From NCBI GenBank assembly GCA_016873295.1, contig VGXM01000008.1, positions 1 to 64,000 of the forward strand: 64,000 nt of DNA, given 5' to 3'. The number at the start of each line of letters is the position of its first letter. Position 1 is the first letter of the stretch. Position numbers and translations under genes: made by a program. This document shows, in pieces, positions 1 to 7,913 of this stretch. The notes below the pieces were generated by a model. The model was not told where the DNA came from, did no database searches, and was given only the letters and a program-made list of their open reading frames with translations. The DNA is from Phycisphaerae bacterium (GTDB lineage: Bacteria > Planctomycetota > Phycisphaerae > Phycisphaerales > UBA1924).

Positions 1-1
1 G

Positions 2-251
2 GACTGTTCGCCGAGCCGAACAGTCGTGGCACGGCGGAACCGGCCCGAGGCCGGTCGGGGCCGAGTGCCACGACTGTGCCGCTGGGGGCACAGTCGTGTC
101 CGGTGAGGGACGTGGTGTCCGGTGAAGGGCGCACGACTGTTCGCCGAGCCGAACAGTCGTGGCACGGTGAGGGGCGCACGACTGTTCGCCGAGCCGAACA
201 GTCGTGGCACGGTGAGGGGCGCACGACTGTTCGCCGAGCCGAACAGTCGTG
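2..251. repeat. Hairpin repeat cluster 1 upstream of pyrG
   Basis: Complete hairpins sit at 69-98, 132-161, 177-206 and 222-251, and a truncated one at 2-28. All share the outer stem CACGACTGT/ACAGTCGTG. The copy at 69-98 has inner stem GCC/GGC with a 6-nt loop (type B). The other three have inner stem TCG/CGA with loop CCGAGC (type A) and repeat with an exact 45-bp period. The cluster continues beyond the window start. Small open frames crossing it are products of the repeat and are not listed as genes. Confidence 0.95.
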
Positions 252-473
252 GCACGGCGGAACCGGCCCGAGGGCGGTCCCACCGGGGGGCTGAGGGGGC
301 GGATACGATGCTCAATGCCCGGTGAAGCAGGAAGCCACATCGGTCGATCGCCCACATCCCAGGACCCCCGCGATCGCGCCGACACGCCGGGCGAGTCGCT
401 GCTGGCGTCGGCGGGTGCCAATCTGAGCGAGGGCGAGTTTTACTCGCCCGTGCCGTCGGGGTACCAGCGGGGG

Positions 474-2225
474 ATGCACAAGTACGTCATCGTGCTGGGG
501 ACGGTGATGTCGGCCCTGGGCAAGGGCATCTTCTCCTCGAGCCTGGCCAAGATGTTCAAGGACAAGGGGCTCACGGTCGCGCCCATCAAGATGGAGGGGT
601 ACCTCAACCTCGACTCGGGGACGCTCAACCCCTACCGGCACGGCGAGGTGTTCGTGCTCGACGACGGCACCGAGTGCGACATGGACCTGGGCACCTACGA
701 GCGCCTGCTCGACCAGAACCTATCCAGGCGCAACTTCACCACCAGCGGGCAGATCTACACCCGCATCTTCGAGCGCGAGCGACAGGGCGAGTTCCTGGGG
801 CGCGACGTCCAGATGATCCCCCACGTCACGGGCGAGGTGAAGCGCCTCCTGCGCGAGGCGGCGGTGCGGGGCGACGGCAGGAAGCCGGCCGACGTGGTCT
901 TCGTCGAGGTGGGCGGGACGGTGGGCGACTACGAGAACGCCTTCTACATCGAGGCGATGCGCGAGCTGGCCTTCGAGGAGGGCCCGGGCAGCACGTGCTT
1001 TGTCGCCCTGACGTACGTGGTGGAGCCGCCGGCCCTGGGCGAGCAGAAGAGCAAGCCGGCCCAACTGGGGATCAAGCGCCTGATGGAGGCGGGGATCCAG
1101 CCGCACGTGATCGCCTGCCGGGCCACCAACCCCGTGGCGGGCAGCGTGCTGCAGAAGATCGCGATGTTCACGAACGTGCCGCTGCGACGGGTGTTCAGCC
1201 TGCACGACCGCGAGAGCGTGTACACGATCCCCGAGGAGATGCGCCGCGAGGGGCTCGACCGCGAGATCATGTCGATCCTGAACATCCACGACCGGGGCGA
1301 CCAGGCCCACGAGGACCGGGCCCGCAAGCGCTGGACCGCGTTCGTGGACCGGCTCACGGCCGCCAAGCCGCGGAGCGTCACGCTGGGCATTGCCGGCAAG
1401 TACGCCAACCTCCGCGACGCCTACGCCAGCATCGACAAGGCGGTGGAGCACTGCTCGGCCCACCTGGCCGCCGACATCGACCTGAAGTGGATCGACACCA
1501 CGGAGATCGCGGACGCGGGGGCGTCGCTGTCGGGGCTGGACGGCGTGATCGTGCCGGGTGGGTTCGGCAGCCGGGGCGTCGAGGGCAAGATCGCCTGCGT
1601 GCGCCACTGCCGCGAGCAGCAGGTGCCGTACCTGGGCATCTGCCTGGGGTTCCAGGTCGCGGTGATCGAGTTCGCCCGCAACGTGCTGGGGCTGGCCCGG
1701 GCGTCGAGCACCGAGTTCCACCCCGAGGGCCCCGAGCCGGTCATCAGCGAGCTGCCCGAGCAGAAGAAGATCGAGGGCCTGGGCGGGACCATGAGGCTCG
1801 GGGCCCAGGACGTGATCCTGACGCCCGGGTCGCTGGCCGCGAGGCTCTACGGCAGGACGACGGTCCGCGAGCGCTTCCGGCACCGCTACGAGGTCGAGCC
1901 GCGGTACATCCCGGCGCTGGAAGGGGCCGGGATGGTCTTCAGCGGTCGGCACCCCTCGCGGCCCATCATGCAGATGCTGGAGCTGGGCGGGCCGGGCGGG
2001 CCGGGCGTCACCCACCCGTACTTCATCGGGGCCCAGTTCCACCCGGAGCTGACCAGCCGACCGCTGGCGCCGCAGCCCATGTTCATGGGGCTGGTGGCGG
2101 CCGCGATCGTGCGCAAGTACGGGGCGAAGGCGGCGGGCGAGCCCGACGTCGCCCCGTGGGTGCGCCCCGCCGCTCAGCCCGCGCCCGTGACCCGCCCGGG
2201 CCCGTCGCTGGCCCCGACGCCCTGA
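474..2225 (+). CDS. pyrG: CTP synthase
   Basis: Glutamine-dependent amination of UTP to CTP, the last step of pyrimidine nucleotide synthesis. The 583 residues cover both domains. The N-terminal synthetase domain has the P-loop-like GKGI near residue 15, D-D-G-T-E-C-D-M-D-L-G near 65 and VEVGGTVGDYE near 145. The class I glutamine amidotransferase domain has the nucleophile cysteine in GICLGFQ near 390 and QFHPE near 520. The usual KxDPYxNxDPGTM stretch reads KMEGYLNLDSGTLNP, so this belongs to a divergent CTP synthase subgroup. The start at 474 fits the family N-terminus; an in-frame ATG at 315 would add about 53 residues of low-complexity leader. The 3' end overlaps the convergent gene downstream by about 50 bp. 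Confidence 0.95.
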   Translation: MHKYVIVLGTVMSALGKGIFSSSLAKMFKDKGLTVAPIKMEGYLNLDSGTLNPYRHGEVFVLDDGTECDMDLGTYERLLDQNLSRRNFTTSGQIYTRIFERERQGEFLGRDVQMIPHVTGEVKRLLREAAVRGDGRKPADVVFVEVGGTVGDYENAFYIEAMRELAFEEGPGSTCFVALTYVVEPPALGEQKSKPAQLGIKRLMEAGIQPHVIACRATNPVAGSVLQKIAMFTNVPLRRVFSLHDRESVYTIPEEMRREGLDREIMSILNIHDRGDQAHEDRARKRWTAFVDRLTAAKPRSVTLGIAGKYANLRDAYASIDKAVEHCSAHLAADIDLKWIDTTEIADAGASLSGLDGVIVPGGFGSRGVEGKIACVRHCREQQVPYLGICLGFQVAVIEFARNVLGLARASSTEFHPEGPEPVISELPEQKKIEGLGGTMRLGAQDVILTPGSLAARLYGRTTVRERFRHRYEVEPRYIPALEGAGMVFSGRHPSRPIMQMLELGGPGGPGVTHPYFIGAQFHPELTSRPLAPQPMFMGLVAAAIVRKYGAKAAGEPDVAPWVRPAAQPAPVTRPGPSLAPTP

Positions 2226-2818
2226 CCATCGAGCCACGCCGCGGCGTCGGCGAGGATGCACGCCGAGAACCGCTCCGGGCGGCCCGTTCCCACCGTGCAG
2301 TTGTGCAGCAGGGTCTCGGCGTAGAGGCGTGACTCGGGCGCGCCCGTGCGCGCGCCGTGGTCGATGAAGACGTGGATCGCCCAGGGGTGGTTGGTGGCGT
2401 TGTCGGGCTGGAGGTGGGCCAGGGTCCACTCCACCGCGGGGTCGATCCGGGCCCGGGCCCACTCGCGCCCGAGCCGGGCGTGCCACGAGAGCGCGTGCAG
2501 CGCGGCGAGCTCGGCCTCGGTCCAGGTCTCGAGCGCGAGCGGGGCCGGGTCGATCAGCGGTCCGGGGGAGGGGAGGGGGCGGGCGCCGGAATCGCGCCCG
2601 TGCAGGGCCCACCACAGGTCGAGGTCGAGGGTCGTGCGCGCGCCCGTCGCTGGCTGGCCGGGCGGGACGCCCAGGAGATGGGCGAGGAATGGGAGATCGA
2701 CGGATCGGCGGTGCCCGGCGTCGTCGGCGAAGGTGCGCACGAACGCGCCCGGGTCGTCGCCCGGCGGGAGGACGGGGCCGGCCAGCCCCCGCAGTCGTTG
2801 GGCCCACAGGGCGTGCAC
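2174..2818 (-). CDS. Conserved hypothetical protein (planctomycete type)
   Basis: A 214-residue soluble protein with a GTG start and no signal peptide or membrane segment. The middle and C-terminal parts look well conserved: a W-T-E-A-E-L-A-A-L-H stretch, QPDNATNHPW, and LYAETLLHNC followed by G-R-P-E-R. I recall similar sequences as unnamed proteins in planctomycete genomes but know no function. The C-terminal coding end overlaps the 3' end of pyrG on the other strand. The 5' end faces panC, so the roughly 70 bp between 2818 and 2890 should hold divergent promoters. The C-terminal tail is Gly/Ala-rich and unlikely to be structured. Confidence 0.75.
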   Translation of the reverse strand: MHALWAQRLRGLAGPVLPPGDDPGAFVRTFADDAGHRRSVDLPFLAHLLGVPPGQPATGARTTLDLDLWWALHGRDSGARPLPSPGPLIDPAPLALETWTEAELAALHALSWHARLGREWARARIDPAVEWTLAHLQPDNATNHPWAIHVFIDHGARTGAPESRLYAETLLHNCTVGTGRPERFSACILADAAAWLDGQGVGASDGPGRVTGAG

Positions 2819-2889
2819 GGGGCGACTCTACGCCCCCGGGCGCACACCCCCGGCGTGCGGGCGGGGGTGCGTCGCGGTACCGTTGCGTC

Positions 2890-3750
2890 ATGGAGGTCAT
2901 GAGGTCGATCGCGGACCTGCACGACCGCCTGGGGCCGCGCCCCGGGGCGTGCGTGCTGGCGCCGACGATGGGGGCCCTGCACGAGGGGCACGCGGTGCTG
3001 ATCGCGCGGGGCGCGGCCCTGGCGCGGGAGCGGCGCCTGGCGGGGGGCTGCGTCGCCACCATCTTCGTGAACCCGACGCAGTTCGACGACGCGGCGGACT
3101 TCGCCCGATACCCGCGCACGCTGACGGACGACCTGCAACTGGCGGCGCGGGCGGGGGCGTCGGCGGTGTTCGTGCCGGGCGTGGCGGACGTGTACCCGCC
3201 CGACGGGTCGGTGGTGCCGCCCGAGCTGCCGCCGGTCGCGACGCGCCCGGGGCTGGAGGACGCCTGCCGCGGGGGGCACTTCGCGGGGGTGTGCCAGGTG
3301 GTCAAGCGGCTGTTCGAGATGACGCGACCGGCGTCGGCGGTGTTCGGGGAGAAGGACTGGCAGCAGTTGCAGGTCGTGCGCGCGATGGCGGCGATGGAGC
3401 GCCTGGGGGTGGAGGTGGTGGGGGTGGAGACGGTGCGCGAGCCCGACGGGCTGGCGATGTCCAGCCGCAACCGCTTCCTCGACGGGGAAGGGCGGGGGCG
3501 GGCGCTGTCGATCTCGATGGCGCTGTGTGAGGCACGGCGGGGGCGCGGGGCGTGCGAGGCGGAGGGGATCATGCGCGAGGTTCTTGGGCACGCCGGGGTC
3601 GAGCCCGAATACGCCGTGGTGCGCGACGCGGCGACGCTCGGGGCGCCCGGTTCGGGCCCGAAGCGGGCGCTGGTGGCGGCCCGCGTGGGGGCGGTTCGGC
3701 TGATCGACAACGCGGCGTGGGAGCCCGCCGCGCAGGGGCGTCCAACCTAG
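2890..3750 (+). CDS. panC: Pantoate--beta-alanine ligase
   Basis: Condenses pantoate and beta-alanine with ATP to form pantothenate, the precursor of coenzyme A. The 286-residue protein has the HIGH-like nucleotidylyltransferase motif APTMGALHEGH near residue 23, FVNPTQF near 58, GEKDWQQ near 153 and the KMSKS-like MSSRN near 190, all in the expected order. ATG 2890 is chosen because it precedes the conserved N-terminus; a second ATG at 2899 is equally possible. The gene is followed closely by gcvT in the same direction. Confidence 0.95.
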   Translation: MEVMRSIADLHDRLGPRPGACVLAPTMGALHEGHAVLIARGAALARERRLAGGCVATIFVNPTQFDDAADFARYPRTLTDDLQLAARAGASAVFVPGVADVYPPDGSVVPPELPPVATRPGLEDACRGGHFAGVCQVVKRLFEMTRPASAVFGEKDWQQLQVVRAMAAMERLGVEVVGVETVREPDGLAMSSRNRFLDGEGRGRALSISMALCEARRGRGACEAEGIMREVLGHAGVEPEYAVVRDAATLGAPGSGPKRALVAARVGAVRLIDNAAWEPAAQGRPT

Positions 3751-3779
3751 ACTTGGCCCCACTCTCGAAGGAGCCCGCC

Positions 3780-4922
3780 TTGCTTCAGACGCCGCTGCAC
3801 CGCTTTCATCTCGACCACGGCGCCAAGATGGTCGAGTTCGCGGGCTGGGAGATGCCGCTGGTCTACACGTCGCTGACGGAGGAGCACCGGCAGACGCGGA
3901 CGAGCGGCGGTCTGTTCGACGTGTCGCACATGGGTCGGCTTCGGGTGACGGGTCGGCACGCGCGGCGGCTCCTGGAGCGGGCGTGCACGCGGCGGATCCA
4001 CGACATGCAGTCGGGGCAGTGCCGCTACTCGCTGGTGTGCAACCCGCGGGGCGGCGTGATGGACGACGTGATCGTCTACCGCGTCGACGACGACGAGTTC
4101 ATCGTGGTGGTCAACGCTTCCAACCGCGAGAAGATCGTGGGGCACCTGGCCCAGGTGCAGGGGGGGAAGTTCCACGGCGACGGGGAGCTGATGGCCAGGG
4201 TGGACGACCAGACGGCGCGGACGGCGATGGTGGCGCTGCAGGGCCCCAAGGTCATGGAGTTCATCGCCAGCTTCAGCAAGGAGATCCCCACGCTGAAGCG
4301 GTACCGCTTCGCGGTGAAGAACCTGCTGATCGCCAAGCTGTACGTCAGCCGCACGGGGTACACGGGCGAGGACGGCGTGGAGGCGATCCTGCCGGCGGAC
4401 ATGGTGCCGATGGCGATGACGCTGCTGCTGCGCGGGATGGACCTCAAGGCGCCGGGGTCGCTGATCCGCCCGTGCGGGCTCGGGGCCCGCGACACGCTGC
4501 GGATCGAGGCGGGCATGCCGCTGTACGGGCACGAGCTGGGGGAGGAGATCGACGCGCTCTCGTGCGGCGTGGGCTTTGCGATCAGCCTCGACAAGGCGGC
4601 GGGCGAGCACGCCGAGCGCTTCGTGGGGATGGATGCGCTGGAGAAGACGAAGGCGTCGGGCGGGCCGGCGCGGGAGTTGGTGGGCCTGGCGATCGAGGGC
4701 AAGCGCTCGGCCCGCCAGGGCATGGGCGTGCGGCACGCCGGGCGGGGCGTGGGCACGGTCACCAGCGGCTGCCCGAGCCCGACTCTGGGCAGGTGCATCG
4801 CCATGGCGTTCGTGGACAAGGACCTGGCGTCGGCGGGCACGGCCCTGAGCGTGGACACGGGCAAGGGCGAGACGCTCCCGGCCCGGGTGGTGCCGCTGCC
4901 GTTCTACAAGGCGGGGAAGTAG
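3780..4922 (+). CDS. gcvT: Aminomethyltransferase (glycine cleavage T protein)
   Basis: Moves the aminomethyl group of the glycine cleavage H protein to tetrahydrofolate, releasing ammonia. The 380 residues match the family length, with the N-terminal H-x-x-x-G-A-K-M-V-E-F-A-G-W-E-M-P signature, DVSHMG, and the folate-binding core including RTGYTGEDGVE. The frame is open far upstream into panC. The true start is taken as TTG 3780 because GAAGGAG lies six bases before it and the protein then begins exactly at the conserved LQTPLH segment. The other gcv genes are not in the window. Confidence 0.93.
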   Translation: MLQTPLHRFHLDHGAKMVEFAGWEMPLVYTSLTEEHRQTRTSGGLFDVSHMGRLRVTGRHARRLLERACTRRIHDMQSGQCRYSLVCNPRGGVMDDVIVYRVDDDEFIVVVNASNREKIVGHLAQVQGGKFHGDGELMARVDDQTARTAMVALQGPKVMEFIASFSKEIPTLKRYRFAVKNLLIAKLYVSRTGYTGEDGVEAILPADMVPMAMTLLLRGMDLKAPGSLIRPCGLGARDTLRIEAGMPLYGHELGEEIDALSCGVGFAISLDKAAGEHAERFVGMDALEKTKASGGPARELVGLAIEGKRSARQGMGVRHAGRGVGTVTSGCPSPTLGRCIAMAFVDKDLASAGTALSVDTGKGETLPARVVPLPFYKAGK

Positions 4923-5015
4923 CGGGGGAACGGGCGGCGGGTCCGTGGCTCCGCGCGTCCGCGGGCGGACGCACGCCACCCCGGGGGACGGGCCGCGCGG
5001 CTCGTACGATCGGGC

Positions 5016-6230
5016 GTGAGGCGGATCTACCTGGACAACGCGGCGACGAGTTTCCCCAAGGCGCCGGGGGTGGTGGAGGCGATGGCGCGGTACGCGTCGG
5101 AGGTGGGGGCGACGCCGGGGCGTGCGGCGTACGCCGAGAGCTTGGAGGGGGGGCGGATCATCCGGGCGTGCCGGGAGCGGGTGTGCCGCCTGGTGGGGGG
5201 CGAGTCGCCCTCGCACGTGGTGTTCACGCTCAACACGACCGACGCGCTCAACCTGGCGATCCGGGGGATGGTGCTGCACCGTCGGCGGGCCGAGCCCGGG
5301 CGGGCGGTGCACGTGGTGACCACGGCGCTCGATCACAACTCGGTGCTGCGCCCGCTGCACGACCTGGCGCGTGAGGGCGTGGGCGTGACGCACGTCGCCA
5401 GCGACGCGAGCGGGCGCGTGAGCCCCGGGGCGGTGCGGGCGGCGATCGGGCCCGACACGCTCCTGGTGGCGCTCAACCACGTGAGCAACGTGACGGGCGT
5501 GGTGCAGGACGCGGCGGGGGTCGGTCGCGCCTGCCGCGAGGGGGGCGCGGCGTTTCTGCTGGACGCGGCCCAGTCCGCCGGTCACATGCCCATCGACGTG
5601 CGGGCGTGGGGCGTGGACCTGCTGGCCCTGCCGGGGCACAAGGGGCTGCTGGGGCCGCTGGGCACGGGGGTGCTGGTGCTGCGCCCCGGGATGGAGCGGG
5701 TGGTGGACACGGTGCGCCAGGGCGGGACGGGCTCGGCGAGCGAGGAGGATCGGCAGCCCGAGTCGATGCCGGACAAGTACGAGGCGGGGAGCCACAACGC
5801 GCCGGGGATCGCCGGGCTGTCGGAGGCGGTCAAGTTCATCCTGTCGCGCACGCCCGAGGCGATCTGGGCGCACGAGAGGCAGATCGCGGGGCTCATGTTC
5901 GCGGGTCTGCGCGAGGGGGGCGCGGTGGTCGGCGGCGAGTCGGCGGGCGGGCCGCTGGCGGCGCTGACGCTGCTTGGGCCGGGCGAGGGGATCGAGCGGG
6001 CGGCGATCTTCACGCTGGTGCACGGGTCGGCGCCGGCGGCGGAGCTGGCGATGGTGCTGGAGCAGGAGTTCGGGGTGCTGGGACGGGCGGGGGTCCACTG
6101 CGCCCCGCGGGCCCACGCGGGCCTGGGCACGCTGGCGGGCGGCGGGTTGCGGCTGAGCTTCGGCGCGTTCAACACGCCGGGGGACGTCGGGTGCGTGCTC
6201 GAGGCGCTCGCGGCGTGCTGCGCGGTGTGA
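5016..6230 (+). CDS. Cysteine desulfurase family aminotransferase (class V)
   Basis: A PLP-dependent class V aminotransferase fold enzyme of 404 residues starting with GTG. It opens with IYLDNAATSFPK, typical of the cysteine desulfurase subfamily annotated as TIGR01977. It has the PLP-pocket stretch DAAQSAGH and the Schiff-base lysine in GHKGLLGP near residue 208. A C-terminal RLSFGAFNTPGDV segment matches the family. Likely activity is sulfur transfer from cysteine, but neither Fe-S scaffold nor thiouridylase genes lie nearby, so the acceptor is unknown. The stop is followed directly by the large hairpin array. Confidence 0.85.
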   Translation: MRRIYLDNAATSFPKAPGVVEAMARYASEVGATPGRAAYAESLEGGRIIRACRERVCRLVGGESPSHVVFTLNTTDALNLAIRGMVLHRRRAEPGRAVHVVTTALDHNSVLRPLHDLAREGVGVTHVASDASGRVSPGAVRAAIGPDTLLVALNHVSNVTGVVQDAAGVGRACREGGAAFLLDAAQSAGHMPIDVRAWGVDLLALPGHKGLLGPLGTGVLVLRPGMERVVDTVRQGGTGSASEEDRQPESMPDKYEAGSHNAPGIAGLSEAVKFILSRTPEAIWAHERQIAGLMFAGLREGGAVVGGESAGGPLAALTLLGPGEGIERAAIFTLVHGSAPAAELAMVLEQEFGVLGRAGVHCAPRAHAGLGTLAGGGLRLSFGAFNTPGDVGCVLEALAACCAV

Positions 6231-6248
6231 GCGGTCATTCTGACGTGC

Positions 6249-6785
6249 CACGACTGTGCCGCTCGGGGCACAGTCGTGTCCGGGGAGCACGACTGTCGGT
6301 CAAGGCCCCGACAGTCGTGCGGTCATTCTGATGTGCCACGACTGTGCCGCCCGGGGCACAGTCGTGTCCGGGGGACACGACTGTCGGTCAGGGCCCCGAC
6401 AGTCGTGCGGTCATTCTGATGTGCCACGACTGTGCCGCTCGGGGCACAGTCGTGTCCGGGGGACACGACTGTCGGTCAGGGCCCCGACAGTCGTGGCACC
6501 GGGAAGGGGAGCACGACTGTCGGTCAGGGCCCCGACAGTCGTGGCACCGGGAAGGGGAGCACGACTGTCGGTCAGGGCCCCGACAGTCGTGCGGTCATTC
6601 TGATGTGCCACGACTGTGCCGCTCGGGGCACAGTCGTGTCCGGGGAGCACGACTGTCGGTCAAGGCCCCGACAGTCGTGGCACGGGAAGGGGTACGGGGA
6701 AGGGGACACGACTGTCGGTCAAGGCCCCGACAGTCGTGGCACGGGGAAGGGGACACGACTGTCGGTCAGGGCCCCGACAGTCGTG
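6249..6785. repeat. Hairpin repeat cluster 2 (12 hairpins)
   Basis: Twelve perfect or near-perfect hairpins fill the gap between two convergent genes. Type B (inner stem GCC/GGC) starts at 6249, 6337, 6425 and 6609. Type C (inner stem CGG/CCG with an 8-nt loop TCAGGGCC or TCAAGGCC) starts at 6288, 6376, 6464, 6512, 6560, 6648, 6707 and 6754. B and C alternate in an 88-bp unit that repeats at 6249, 6337 and 6425, with the spacer GGTCATTCTGATGTGC. Later C copies follow each other with GGGAAGGGG-type spacers. The position between two 3' ends suggests a possible role in transcript ends. Confidence 0.95.
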
Positions 6786-6833
6786 GCACGGGAAGGGGTA
6801 CGGGGAAGGGGTGCGGGGAAGGGGTGCGGTACG

Positions 6834-7913
6834 TCAATGGAGGGGCGAGTGGCCCTGGACGACGCGGTCGCGGGCGCCGACGGCGGTGACGCGGGCGATG
6901 AAATCGCGGTACTGCGCGTCGAGGCGGTCCAGGTCGTGGTCGACGTAGACGAGCAGGACCTCGGGCCCGACGCGGCGGCCCAGGGCCGAGTGCCCGGCGC
7001 GGTCGCCCAGCGAGGCGCGGAGCGCGGCGCCGAGGCGGCCCTGGGCGGCGTCGCGCAGGAGGCGGACCAGGGCGGGGCGGTGACGCCCGGCCTCGCCCTC
7101 GGCGAGAAAGTGGGCCAGGGCCCAGACCTGCGCGTACCAGACCAGCGCGGGGTCGCCCGCGTGCTGGACCAAGTCCTGGGGCAGCGCGGTGACGACCTCG
7201 GCGAGCGGGCGGAGCGACTTTTCCGAGCGGTCCTGGGCCGCCGCCCGCAGCGTGTCGAAGCGTTCGAGGTTGGCCCAGGGGAGGAAGACGGGGCGGTCGT
7301 CGCCCGGGCCGCCCCAGCGGAAGCCCTCCATGTAGGTCGCCAGGCCCTCCTCGAGCCAGATGGGGAGCGGCTCGCGGAAGGAGGCCTGCGTGAACTGGTG
7401 CCAGCCCTCGTGCGAGGCGATGGCGAAGGTGTCCTGGGGGCCGATGTTCCAGAAGACCCCCTTGCCGCCCGCGGCGAAGCCGCCCCGCTGGATCATGAGG
7501 TAGGGCTGGGCGGCGTGGCCCATGATCCTCTGGGTGACGCGGGTCCACTGGGGTCGGCTGGAGAGGAGGTAGGTCTCCATCCGCCGCGTGGGCCTGGGCA
7601 GCGGGGCGAGCGTGGTGGTGTAGTGGTTGAGGGCCAGTTCGAGGAAGGCGGGGAGGCGGTCGACGACCACGCCGCCCGGCTCGGTGGTCAGGACCTGGTA
7701 GCTGGGCGTCTCGATGGCGCGGTGGGCGCGGCTTTCGAAGGTCCAGACGCGCTCGGCGACGACGACGTTGAGCGAGGCGGGCTGGGCGGCGGCGCGGGGC
7801 TCGACACGCTCGGCGCGGTCGGGGGCGCAGGCGACGAGGGCGATGGCGAGGAGGGCGAGGGCTGGGGGACGCCGGTCGGAGACCGGTGCGACTGCTGGGG
7901 AGCGGCGATTCAC
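6834..7913 (-). CDS. HExxH metallopeptidase-like lipoprotein
   Basis: A 359-residue predicted lipoprotein. A hydrophobic leader LALLAIALVAC ends in a lipobox with the cysteine near residue 29, so it should be anchored in a membrane and face outward. The zinc motif HEGWH lies near residue 175, followed by EEGLATYMEG with a possible third ligand glutamate, as in gluzincin-type peptidases. Substrate unknown. The GTG start overlaps the TGA stop of valS (GTGA), which suggests translational coupling. The C-terminal half has no recognisable motif. Confidence 0.75.
   Translation of the reverse strand: MNRRSPAVAPVSDRRPPALALLAIALVACAPDRAERVEPRAAAQPASLNVVVAERVWTFESRAHRAIETPSYQVLTTEPGGVVVDRLPAFLELALNHYTTTLAPLPRPTRRMETYLLSSRPQWTRVTQRIMGHAAQPYLMIQRGGFAAGGKGVFWNIGPQDTFAIASHEGWHQFTQASFREPLPIWLEEGLATYMEGFRWGGPGDDRPVFLPWANLERFDTLRAAAQDRSEKSLRPLAEVVTALPQDLVQHAGDPALVWYAQVWALAHFLAEGEAGRHRPALVRLLRDAAQGRLGAALRASLGDRAGHSALGRRVGPEVLLVYVDHDLDRLDAQYRDFIARVTAVGARDRVVQGHSPLH

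Noticed and set aside
76-325. Two overlapping small open frames with repeated HGEGRTTVRRAEQSW-like peptides
   Set aside because: They are translations of the 45-bp hairpin repeats; no ribosome site or family similarity.
720-3762. Very long minus-strand frames opposite pyrG, panC and others
   Set aside because: High GC leaves antisense frames open; they show no motifs and cover well-supported genes.
6249-6785. CRISPR array
   Set aside because: The repeats are self-complementary hairpins and the intervals are themselves repeated, not unique spacers; no cas genes nearby.
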